From assembly GCA_038087015.1 (NCBI GenBank), contig JASBNA010000019.1:372001-436000 (forward strand): DNA of 64,000 nucleotides. Reading direction: 5' to 3'. The number at the start of each line of letters is the position of its first letter. Within the stretch, counting starts at the first letter, position 1. The notes under the pieces are model-generated. The model worked only from the letters and a program-made list of their open reading frames with translations, searched no databases and was not told where the DNA came from. The stretch comes from Cerrena zonata. Taxonomy: Eukaryota; Basidiomycota; Agaricomycetes; Polyporales; Cerrenaceae. The translations under genes were made by a program, and so were the position numbers. Positions 1 through 10,505 of this stretch are shown one piece after another.

Positions 1-667
1 GATACCTGGTGGCTGTTTTGCGCCCTGACGGTCGCCGGAATCCCACATCTGGCAGACAGTTTTGGTAGAGCGTCTGACAAACTGTGGTGATTGAACGCCT
101 CGTGAAGAAAGGCGCACGAATAAGGCAAAAGCCCCAAGAAGATGATCTTCTGTGAGAAGGAAATCCAGTCGGCTATAATGCTGTGGTAAACCATCGGATG
201 AGGTTCGCAGGTGCAGTAAGTCAACCGGCGAACTGAGTCCAGTACCCACTTTGCGCCCGTCTTGAATTTGCATCCGAAAGAAGCACCGTCCGCGGGGTCT
301 GATCATCCGACCCATTGCGGAAATAGCACAGTGGTGTGAGTAGCCTTCAGGTACCGAAACAGTCTCAGTCTCGAATCCAACTATCACAGCCACTGAATAA
401 ATGAATAAGGGTGCGTAAGATATACTCGCCACAGATAGAATGTATGAACCGATAAGTCGCGCTCGGATGCTTGGATTGCATGCTCCTGCGGCTCGAGTTT
501 AGCTCGTATCAGTTCAATCGTACATGATGCACGAAAGGATATAAGGTTTCGATTCTATCCAATCTTTTGATTGGCATTTCGAAAGCGACAATAGTTCCGC
601 AGAACATAGGACCCTGTTGATCATCCAAGATGGGTTAAGATATCGAATGTAAGTGGTCACATTGTAG

Positions 668-1180
668 TGTCAAACCCTGAGTTCCTGGACGCCTAAGTCA
701 AAAGGTTTGAGACAGGGAGCATCGAGGTGCGGGTCGGAGTCGTAGAAGAACGACAATGTGGAGCCCAGAGAAAACGTTGTAGATTCATCCATCCGATAGT
801 ACAATTCGAGGGTGATAGTGAGATACTATTACCATTAACCCAAATCCTTGAGGGATAATCCCACTTGGCAATATCGTAGAAAATCGAGAAAAGGAAGCGC
901 CGATTGGAATGTCGCAATCTGACAAATTAGGCTTTCTTTCGGTTCCGTATTTCGTTTTTGAAGATTGGCTTCGTAAATTGATGGCAGTCTACAGCAAGCT
1001 AGGCCTTAGAAGAAGATCTAGATCAAAGCCCGCCGGGGACTCCAATTCCCCACCATTCCAGGGCCTCTTCTGAACAGATGGTCATGAACTTCCAACAGGC
1101 ACCGTGCACTGCTCTTGATGAGACTTCAAGGGTACTTGCGGCCAAAGAATTAAATAGGTCCGAACGAGGGCTCTATCATG
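668..1180 (-). other. Unassigned exon-like fragments (minus strand)
   Basis: Two stretches read like coding exons on the minus strand but I cannot join them into a gene or name a family. One ends in a stop near 668 with the C-terminal sequence DLGVQELRV; within it, a GT...AG segment of about 45 nt would remove three in-frame stops and join two open stretches. The other, about 1024-1178, runs from an AG acceptor to a stop after EWWGIGVPGGL. They could be the last exons of one or two small genes, or decayed coding DNA. No start codon or 5' exon was found. Confidence 0.2.
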
Positions 1181-1369
1181 GTGCAGAACAAGAAGGAAAC
1201 TTTGCAGTCTGGCAGTCGGATATCGTTTGATCAGATATGATGATTATCGGTACTCGATCAGTTGTCATTGGCTACCTTGTGGTCTATATGGATACTTCTG
1301 GACATGCGTCACCCTCGTTTCGGTAATATCAGACCAGGCTTCAAATTGCGGCAGACGAAATTGAAGTGA

Positions 1370-1741
1370 GATCTATGCGGCTCACCTACCCGTTCCACCT
1401 GGACCTATCGATGACATAAACTTCCGACTAGCAGGACTATGGACACTCTACAGTCTGGATCAACACCGATCTGTCATGCCAAATTAGACAGTGATTGGCA
1501 TGTAGCTGTGACAGTAACATCGAAGGTGGATGCTTGAATCGGATGCGACGAGTACGGCTTCAAGTTGGTGACGATGGTAAAAGTCAACGCCGAATGGGAA
1601 AGTATAGCTGAATATTATGGCAAGGGCGACCCACAGCTGTTGAACAACGCGCCCTATGTTAATACATCAAACAGCGCTCGGGATTTGCAGACTGCGATCT
1701 ACGATAGCTCGAAAAGTATCACTGTGCATCGATAAGCATGT
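1370..1741 (+). other. Unassigned exon-like fragments (plus strand)
   Basis: Two open stretches on the plus strand look coding. About 1372-1486 contains HLPVPPGPIDDINFRLAGLW and ends in a stop. About 1547-1735 contains VNAEWESIAEYYGKGDP and also ends in a stop, just before the convergent end of SYS1. Both lie between stops without a clear shared splice pair. The family is not recognised. They may belong to a small intron-containing gene convergent with SYS1. Confidence 0.2.
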
Positions 1742-1775
1742 GGAACGGTATTAGGAATGCGCATATGGCTTACCA

Positions 1776-2588
1776 TTAATCCTCCCTCAGCAAACTTCCC
1801 ATTTCCATTTCATCCGCGTCGGGGCTTACTGAAGCAACGGCGAGACCTTCCGACATTTCCCTCTTCACACACAATTGCTCGGCGGTGATAACCATGAGAC
1901 CTGAGCTAGCCGCCATAGTGCCCCAGTAGAACCACGAGGAGGGCAATGCGTTCGAATAATAAGTTGTTAGCACCAGATGGTTGAACACGAGCGTTAGGGT
2001 AAAATCAAGGATCAACCGCGGTCGCCGAATCAACGAGTAGAGATAGTAGATGCTAGGAGAGATTCAGCATCGTGCTTTAATTGTACCCTACTAGGACGCT
2101 CACTCACTCAACGGTGGACGCAAGCATCCAACACAGTGCAATCACCCATCCTCTCATAGGGTCTATCCGACCATCCCAAGAGTCACTAGCGGCTCCCTCC
2201 CGCCCAACCTGTCTTCCTCCACTCCAAACGGCATTCAACACATGCCATGCACCATCGCCTGGTGTCGGACGTGAAGTTGAACGACCGGCCATCTGGCGCC
2301 AGTCCATGACCATACCTAAGATCATAAGGGTCCTGAAAGTCGTTATGGTGAGGATTTACTCGCCTACGTTAGATGCCCCGCCTTCGTACTCCAAAGAACC
2401 GGTCTCTGCAAATATTGTAAGCATGGGAGGCAGTAAAAGCGCCATGGTCAAGTAGTGTAATGCTTGTAAGGAAATAATCTGTTTGTGTTCTATGAGCAGT
2501 GTTCGATCAGAGGTTTTGAAAGGGGAATACACACCTGTGAAATGAGTAAAATAGGGTCCCAAGAATTAGAAACAGCTGTCTTGGCCAT
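1776..2588 (-). CDS. SYS1: SYS1-like Golgi trafficking integral membrane protein
   Basis: Sys1 is a small multi-span Golgi membrane protein that helps target the Arl3/ARFRP1 GTPase for trans-Golgi traffic. Four exons (2588-2535, 2478-2364, 2315-2108, 2052-1776) give 217 residues, close to fungal Sys1 length. Family landmarks are the N-terminal SWDPILLISQ, LQALHYLTMALLLPP, then GGASNVG followed by MDWRQMAGR, the YYLYSLIRRPRLILDF segment, NHLVLTTYYS, and the C-terminal AEQLCVKREM. Splice phases match at every junction and the total is divisible by three. The second intron (2363-2316) starts with GC, not GT, in a strong donor context (TAG/GCGAGT). The start is the only ATG just before the conserved SWDP block. 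The identification is from recalled family motifs. Confidence 0.88.
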
Positions 2589-5503
2589 GGTATAAACTAG
2601 ATGGGTGTATATATGTTCCGTGTCCAAGTCGTAAAAGTGTTTTGGGAGACGTAGACGATGAAGCAGTATCGACTGCAAAGTTCGCGATGAGTGCAAGCCA
2701 GTAGTTGTCCTAAGTCCTCCGTGAAACTTGAAGCTCTAGTTCTCTAGTTCGTCATTTCACCAGGATGATGGTATGAGGCCAAACCACGTTAATCATGGTT
2801 TCGATTAACGCTTACGTAAACCAGCTTTGTACCTGTTACTCGTGATATATGATCGATTAATCTTCATCTGTCGGAGAGTGCTCGACTGAGTTCATCCAAG
2901 TCACTTACTTCTGACCTACTCGTCTGCGGAATATTGGAGGCTGCAACACTGCACTTACTGGAAAAGGGCCAGAATTCAAACTTCCGTCCCGGCAATAACC
3001 ACCAGGAGCTAGTGATGGGGCCCATAGAGCGACATGGCACTTTATCCAGGTCATGACGGGATGGCGGTAAAGTCCGCATAGAAGAGGTAACCTAAAGGTC
3101 ACCCAATTTCTTATATATTCGAGAAAGTTTGATTCAATCACTTACGTCGTCAAATAACCCAGGTACTTATCTCCGTAGACCTTAGAACGACATCCGACGT
3201 CACATATCCTTGTTTTGTCACAGGCTATGGTTTATTTAGCCTCAACTAACAGGGTCTGCAAAGGCGACTAACCTACCCTTAACAACAATCTTGAAGCCTC
3301 GGAGTTGTCGTTTGTGTATAAGCACCGTTCATGTCCATGGTTCAAATTTGAGTTCGAGACAGTGGCCACAAAACATGAAGAGTGTTACGGATAAGTAACA
3401 TATAAGAGTCTTCATCCAGACGATGCATTCATTCAGTTACCTCCAGCACCCCCTCATGACATCCTACCCCTTTTACGTCGCCATAGGACGAGAGTCCTAC
3501 TTATCTTCCTCGACTTGCGACAGGCCGTGAGAGAACCCTTTTCAGGATTCCGCGCGACCTTGCTATAGACTTACATTGGTGTCACCGCGAATTGATTTCT
3601 TCAACTCCTCATGTTGCCCGGGCCACACCATCAATCTCACGTCATCCGAAGTTTGCACATTAGTACGCTAGAACACCTCCGAACTTGAATACCATAACCG
3701 CCTTACCAAAACAGTGCAGACCTGGTATGTAATCTTTATCGAAATTACCTTGGACTTGGAATTGGCTAATTTTATAATAGGCCGTGTCCTTTCCCTCCGT
3801 TTACCATTATTGAGCATCTGCCAGGTACGTTGTGAGAGCCGTGGCGCATTTCCTAGGTTCCTTCGCGTGCTTTATATCCTGTTGCCATTCTTAGGTGCTG
3901 ATCGACGTCCATCGTCGTGTTGACACTGACCTGTCGTATTCCTGCTAACACCGATGTTTCTCATAGGGCGGAACGTCTACGACAAACAATGACACCTACC
4001 TTGTCAATAATTGCTCCCTTCCGCCAAACCTCAATATTCTCTGCAATGCTGGAAATCAATCTTCTGTTCCGCCGCTGATCTGTACGCAGAGACACCGGTG
4101 TTGTCTCTCTTACCGTTATCTCTGACCAGCGGTTCTTCATAGACACTCTGTTGTAAGCCTGGGGAACGATTTATCATGCTCCCAATTATTCGTCCTACAA
4201 ATGCTCAACGTTTACGCTTCACCTCTGATTCCACATATCAGTCTAAATGGAGTCGTCCCAATGCAGGGTTATCACTGCGCAAGCTAATGCCATTGAAGTT
4301 AAATATGGGGATGGTGGGTTCTAGTACTGGTACCATTTACCATTCAAACAACCTGATGAGAAATATCCCCCAGCGGTTTTTGAATAAATGGAGAAGGCCC
4401 TCCGAACGGCTCACCTCCTGTCGATTTCGAAGTACGGGAAGGGCCTGGGATGGAATATCTTCATAAAGCTTGTAGACTCCTTTCGTAAGCTCATCGGCAC
4501 TTGAAACGTATACACGGCTAACTCTAATACCTACCCAGTAGGTTCTATCATCAATCTCACTGGTTCTGATAGTTCCGTTCATGGTGAGCAGTACATCTCG
4601 ACAGGATGCGCCGGTCATAGAATGCTCGAGGCGTATCGTGACGCCTGGTGCTGTGTTGTCCTCGGGGGCTGTGGCCACCCTTATATATGTATATACCACC
4701 GAGTGGCTTCCTAGGCCGTATTTGACAGGTATGATAGCAAAGGCTGTCATCGGTCAATGCTATGTACCCCGACCAATTGGCAATCTGGTACAAGTCCTAT
4801 GCATTTGACTTGACGAGCAGCAAGCATCCTTAGGAGCATTAACCCTAATGTTTCAATTTACGTACCGCTCAGCCTTGCTCATTGTCAGTTGCTTCTTCTC
4901 AATCGATGATTCTTTATTTAATATGAATGTTGGTCACATACCACAACAGTGTTCCACTGGCTAGGAGGCATGTCCCTCATCCCCGCGAGTTTTCCATCTA
5001 AGTTTTCAATCTCCAACTAGATGATAAATGCGATACCTTCTACTAATACTCGGACAAGAGAACTTTGGCAGACTCAGTACACCGCATCGCTTTGACAGCA
5101 TGATGCGGTGCGCCTTGTTATCAATTCAGTGCCGCCCTTAGAATATATATAATACACCTCTGTTGATTACGGATCGTAACTCCCATCTAACGCTAGAAAG
5201 CAGCTTGTGGCGAATACTAGTCGTAAACTACTCTTCAATGCCTGGCCCTCATCTGCCTGCCATCCCACCTTCATCTCTTGGACCCAATGATAGCGATGAA
5301 CTGGTGGTACGTCAAATAGTCTTTCTTCCTCGAATCCAACTATGATTACTTAATGTCAAGATAGCCTATCATTCTGACTCCTGACCAAGTCAGTTTTTTG
5401 ATTTGATTCATAATTGACAGTGCGATCTAAACAAGAATAGTATGGTCACCACCTCTTCCCTGTTCATCAAGCATACGAAGTATCCGTACAGCATCTCCAT
5501 GCC
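2589..5503. other. No assembled gene; scattered exon-like pieces
   Basis: No complete gene is seen over about 2.9 kb. On the minus strand, about 4750-4340 is open for 137 codons and includes a piece ending KLYEDIPSQALPVLRNRQE directly before a GTGAGC donor. About 4150-4000 is open and ends at AAG/GTAGGT. About 3260-2970 holds open pieces bordered by GTAAGT donors and TTTAG acceptors. These could be exons of one unrecognised minus-strand gene between 4.8 and 2.9 kb, but the frames do not join consistently, so no gene is claimed. Confidence 0.25.
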
Positions 5504-6433
5504 ATGTACAATCCGTTCTTCCCAGTATCGACACCCAGCATGTTCCGGTTGATGGATTACGAACGCTTTGCGCGCGAAAGGACCCTGCGCATATTTGAGA
5601 CACCCAAGATCCCCGATGTTCCCTATGTGGCTTTATCGTTTCTACAGACAGAGACAATCTGTAGACTACATAGGAGGCAGGGGTGTCCACTGAGCATTGA
5701 AAAACTTCATCAGCTATGCTCGGACTTATCGCTCCTTAATGCAGTCCTGGATTCCACCCGCTTTGTGTGGATTGATATGCTATGCATGTATCGTCGAGAC
5801 TTCAAAGGCTCCAACGAATTAGTCCAGCACATTGCTGAGGTTTTCAGATCTTGTGAGCGTTGTATGGTATGTCCCAGGGGCTTGCAGTATTGTCCTCTAC
5901 TACCATATCAGGCTAGCCAATTGGGTGTACGGGCTCTCCTTGGGGTGCTGGCGGCACCTCGGGTTGATGTTGTTGGATGGGAGGACTTCCAGAAATGGTT
6001 GTCATACAGCGGAAATTTGACCGAATGCCACTATCAGTTGCTCATGGGTATATTCAGTTACCGTTACCCAACATTTTTTGACATATATTGCCGTGATCTA
6101 GCTTTATGGAAATATGTCCTCCAGATAGAGGATCCAGATGATGAAAATCTTTTACTGATTATGATTCTCCTAGTTCGTCGATTGAAATTAGATTTACCCT
6201 CATTGGAATCTTCTGTCGCTTACTTTGAGCAAGAAGCCTCTGATCCATGTTCCCAAAATCCCACTGTTATTGCTCTCAGGGATGCTCTTTCCCTTGTAAA
6301 CAGTGATATTTCATTCACATGGGAAAGAATAATGCTGTCTCTGAAAATACCAACTGTGTTTGGCCCGATACGGGGCACTATGGGTGTATCATATGTATGT
6401 CATTGGAAACTGTGTCTTATAAACCAGGGCTAA
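5504..6433 (+). CDS. HET-domain protein, C-terminally short paralogue
   Basis: Single open frame of 309 residues. The N-terminal third has heterokaryon-incompatibility (HET, PF06985-type) landmarks: FRLMDYER leading into PYVALSF, then FVWIDMLCM and a following segment with CERCMVCPRGLQ. HET proteins act in self/non-self recognition and cell-death responses in fungi; the role of this one is unknown. It resembles the next gene in order and motifs but stops soon after the region corresponding to that gene's residues 290-320, so the C-terminal beta-rich and acidic parts are missing. The tryptophan usually found in the LSYxWG motif is also absent (LSFLQ). The ATG at 5504 precedes the conserved FRLMDYER block. 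Either a truncated copy or a shorter functional variant. Confidence 0.7.
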   Translation: MYNPFFPVSTPSMFRLMDYERFARERTLRIFETPKIPDVPYVALSFLQTETICRLHRRQGCPLSIEKLHQLCSDLSLLNAVLDSTRFVWIDMLCMYRRDFKGSNELVQHIAEVFRSCERCMVCPRGLQYCPLLPYQASQLGVRALLGVLAAPRVDVVGWEDFQKWLSYSGNLTECHYQLLMGIFSYRYPTFFDIYCRDLALWKYVLQIEDPDDENLLLIMILLVRRLKLDLPSLESSVAYFEQEASDPCSQNPTVIALRDALSLVNSDISFTWERIMLSLKIPTVFGPIRGTMGVSYVCHWKLCLINQG

Positions 6434-6641
6434 TTCAGTTTATGATAGCCATGCTCTCTTGTAAGCTGTTTTAGATTCAGAATCAGTATTGTCCATACTG
6501 AACTTGCCATAGTCACGATTTGCTTACAGGGATGATCTCAGAACATATGAGATTGTTTTAACAAACTTAACAAACACATCGCTCGATACTTCACACGTCT
6601 CCACACCGAGGCGCTTCAGACTTCTGGATTGCGAAAGGTAC

Positions 6642-8300
6642 ATGATAGCAAATGTACTGACGATACGCGAGACGGACAGTATTCCTAAACACCCATATGT
6701 GACATTATCTTATCCATGGGTTGGAGTCCCCCTCCTTGAGGAGAAAGAGGAGACATTTAGAGTGAGAAGAGGAGAGGGAGGTGAAGGTGATCCAATATCC
6801 ATTCAACTCTTGAAGCTGGTATGCCGTCTCGCCATCATGCACAATGCACCTTTCCTATGGGTGGATCGTCTTTGCATTTCTCAGCTAGATGCAAATGATA
6901 AACCGTGGCAGATCCACCGGATGTGTGAGGTCTACAAAAGGTGTCGTATGTGCATCGTACTGCCTGGTGGCCTGCAACGTCTCACCGACCTGGGTGAGGA
7001 AGCCCCTTGGATCACCCGTATGTGGACTCTACAGGAAGCAATAGTTCCTCCTTCCACTATAGTATTATATTCTGTCCAACCATTCTCTCATTGGGATCCT
7101 ACTCTATGGGGTCACCAGAAATTGAATGAAGACTCTCTGACTGCCGCGGCATACTACGGTCCACTACAAGATCTTACGTCAAACTATATGCACGAGGACT
7201 CGGATACCAAAATACGACTATTAGGTAACCCATCCAATGGATATGGACGTCTTCTTCATGAAGCATTATCTTCACGAGATCATTCTTACAAAAACAACAA
7301 CTCGAATTACAAACGATATCTTGCAATTTGGCAAAGCGCCATTACACGAAGCTCCGATCGCCCGCAAGACCTACTGCTCAGTACCATGGGGATTTTTAAT
7401 ATTGAACTCGAAGAAGGCGCGCAACGTTCTCAAGATTCGGTATTTGCAGCCTTCGTCAAAGAACTGCGGAAGGAAGGATTTAGAGGTGTTCGTATTACTG
7501 CATTCAGGGACGCCATCTCTCATGCAGACACATCAATGTCGACACAATGGAGACACCTCATAGATGACATACACCGCTCCTTTCCTCTTCTCGATGGTGG
7601 CATCTCACCTTCCTTGGATGGGTTCCCTCCAGATCGCGCCGGTCTTTCGATATTTGATGATGACGCCAGAAATCAGATATTTCTGGGTTCTGCATTATTG
7701 ATTGAACAGGGCAAGAACTCCGAGTCTTTACAACCCTGTCCGGTTGCAGTCGCAACTTCCACTTCATTCTCTTGCCGAGTCATGGTGAATGGTCAAGAAA
7801 AGGAGCATGATGGACACTGGGAGCTCCTACCGTTTGATCCAGAGCGGATGGAGTGGGTTTCCACTTGGAAAGGGTCTCTTTCGTCAAACAGAACGCCCGT
7901 AGAGGGAGGATATGAGACGATTGATCCAGACAGTGCTCAAGCCAGTCTGTATCATGCACTAGTCACGCTCACTGGCCCATGGGGAAAGAAGGAAAGGTTC
8001 ATTGGAAAGGGCAGGAAAGCACTTCGTACGTTGTTTATGTATCCTCCTATCACATTTCTCTCACCAGACTTACAGAAAGGTTGTATATATAACAACGACG
8101 GGAAGAAGCATCTTGTACATGAGGACTATCAAATATTGTGAGTAAACCTTCCGACCTGAATATACAGAATCCTGAATCATATTCTCAGATGCTGGAAAGA
8201 CGGAGAGTGCGATGATGATGATGAACTCCGGTTGGAGGAATGGGAGGAATGGAAGTCGTCGGTGTCAGACTTGGAGTCAGGATCAGGAGATGAAAGCTAG
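6642..8300 (+). CDS. HET-domain protein with acidic C-terminus
   Basis: Two exons (6642-8137, 8189-8300; GTGAGT donor, CTCAG acceptor, phases match) give about 535 residues. HET-domain landmarks are PYVTLSYPWVG, FLWVDRLCISQLD, IHRMCEVYKRCRMCIVLPGG and ITRMWTLQEAIVPP, in the usual order. The rest is a lineage-specific region (SSDRPQDLLLSTMGIF, then a beta-rich part ending CWKDGECDDDDE) and a strongly acidic tail. Coding potential continues upstream of the ATG in frame (RRFRLLDCERYM) back to a possible acceptor near 6529, so the true start may be in an earlier exon. A further 42-nt intron near 8027-8068 is possible by comparison with the copy at 36 kb. Adjacent to a shorter tandem paralogue. 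Confidence 0.8.
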
Positions 8301-9420
8301 AAGCAGAACGATTCCGAGAGGTATGGGAAACGAAGGGGAGGGAGTATCGTGTAATTTATGCCGGGAGAGCTAAACTCGTGCTGGACTCGGAGATTGTAGT
8401 GTAAGTCTAAATGTAATTCAATGTATATGTATCGGTAGATATTTCTACTTACAAGTACCAACGCTTTATATTGATGCGAAGTACCCCTAATCTTCACTGT
8501 CGAACTGAGATATAGGAGGCCGAGAATGAACAAATCACAACATTTATAAAAACATGGTCGACTCTATTAAACTGACCAGGATGACACGTTCTTACCGTGC
8601 AATCGTAGAGACCTTGACTACATGGATCGTACAATATAGCATCCTATGGTATGCTTCCGGAGTGTTCCCTCTCTCAATAGTGAAAATTTTGCGAAATCTA
8701 CTATGAAATCAAAGTTTCCCTACTAGATATACCACTTGCCAATATAGTACTAGAAATTAGCGTTACGACCACTTCAATAAAAAATACATACTGTATAACT
8801 AATGAAGCTCCGAAGGTGCATCAATCATCCGACCGACTCGAGGAACATAAACCACACGATCAAACTCAGGGCTTACCAGCCAGTCGGATCACTGTGGGCG
8901 TTGATTTCTTCCATCCAACCTACCCATCTCATTCTAACTTGGATTGTGGCGTCAACTTCTCGGTTTCCATCACAGACTGGACATTTGAATTGTCCCAAAC
9001 AAGTTCGAGGGCACTGAGACTTCCATCTTCCGGGTTCAATTGAGGAAGAAGATCTATTGCGCTCCGACTCCGACATGATGTGATCTGAAACGCTCCGCTG
9101 AGATTCACATTGTTTGCGATAGAACGATGGAGAACGCCCTCTCAGAATAGAAACGAATGAATTGGATAGGCAAACCCCTTACCGTAGAATGCCAGTGGAT
9201 CGGAGAACTACGTAAGAGTTTGGGCGTCGAACGTCGAGGGGTTCGAAGTTCGAACAGTGAATGCTCCGACCCGAGGGCATCGTGGCGTTCACTTTTTTTA
9301 ACCGCCGTCGTATTCAGTAATCCTATAGCCATGGCATATAGCGTGATAGAACGGATAAGTGGGATACATGTGTTGGGGTGTTAGGGTGTACTAGTGGTGC
9401 CAGTCCGCGGAATTGAAAGA
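8301..9420. other. Intergenic stretch with one small possible ORF
   Basis: No gene beyond the weak small frame at 8873-9076 listed separately. I see no conserved domain, RNA gene or long repeat. Confidence 0.4.
8873..9076 (-). CDS. Possible small cysteine-containing protein
   Basis: ATG-started open frame of 67 codons with a Ser/Glu-rich N-terminus, a C-x3-C pair (CPRTC) and a CPVC pair about 13 residues later, ending DPTGW. A four-cysteine arrangement could bind zinc, but the spacing matches no domain I can name. An internal GTAGGT could be a splice donor, so the frame may be one exon of something longer. No other support for expression. Confidence 0.2.
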   Translation of the reverse strand: MSESERNRSSSSIEPGRWKSQCPRTCLGQFKCPVCDGNREVDATIQVRMRWVGWMEEINAHSDPTGW

Positions 9421-10505
9421 CCTCGTTGTGGTAGACGTTTGTCCTTGTGTCGCCCGGTGTGTGTCATGATTGCTTGCACGTTGTGACAATGTCGTATGAT
9501 CTTAGGAGGTAGGCGGTGTAGGGTATGGTCTGAGGGTGTGGGGCGTAGGGAGTGTCGAGGATCAAAGAGTGGTGAGACGAGTTGTTGTGCTGCGTCGATC
9601 GTGTCTGCGGCGTCACACGCACGATGCAGGGTGTTGTTAATACATAAACCGCTAATCCTTTATTTTTAAATCTGTAAATGAAAAAACAGACCAACAACGA
9701 TAATGGTACACTCTATATGAACGACAAAAAAGGGGAGGAGGTTGAAGGGGTAAAGAGGCACAAACGAGATAAGGAGTGAGGGAAAAAGGGGAGGATACCA
9801 ACAAACAATCGGAAAAAAAGATAGACAACAGACAACCGAACGAGGTGACCCCAAGAGGAACTGTCCTTAAACGTTGAGAACAAAGTGACATCGCAACACG
9901 AGCAAGCAATGGGTTTGTGTGTTTACCCAGCAGGAGTTGACGAAAGCAGCAAGAGGTGAAGAGAGAGATAGGGAGAAAGGAAGAAAAGTTTGGAGGAGAC
10001 GGGAGATATCTTTTTTACATGTATCTGTGAGAGTGTGTATGTATGGGGGCTTTGTGTGAATGATTGATTGGGTGGTATGAGTGCATGAGGGTAACGGCTT
10101 GAGTGTAGAGCAAGTACGACAAGTGGAAGAAGATGCAAGGGAGGATGAAGCGGTATGTACACAAAAATGAAAGCAGACAAAAAAAACAGTCAGAAGGAAG
10201 AAAGGATGCGGAAGCAAAGGTCATTTGGTACAACGCAAGCAAGGAACACGTCGCGCATGTGGAAACAACAAAAGCAGCGCAAAACAAAACCGAGGATGAG
10301 AGATAGAGAGAGAAAAAAGATAAATGAAACAAAGGTCCGACAAGAAACGAGACGAGAACGGGTATCTCTTTCATTCAGTCTTGACCAAACCCCAAAAAAC
10401 AACGAGTGAGAAAACACAACAAGGGAACACAAAACTGAACCACAAGCATACCAAGTCGCCGAAGGATTCACACAGTCTATATAGAACGTAACTTGAACCG
10501 GCCGT
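9421..10505. other. Purine-rich 3' flank of the HSF gene
   Basis: The plus strand is unusually rich in A and G over about 1 kb (runs such as GAGAGATAGAGAGAG near 10300), so the HSF-gene strand is pyrimidine-rich. Open frames here are low-complexity and have no recognisable domain. Best read as 3' UTR and terminator region of the minus-strand HSF gene. Confidence 0.45.

Noticed and set aside
9652..10374. Long minus-strand frames rich in Leu/Ser/Phe downstream of HSF
   Set aside because: They reflect the pyrimidine-rich strand of the 3' flank; several overlap in different frames and none has family features.
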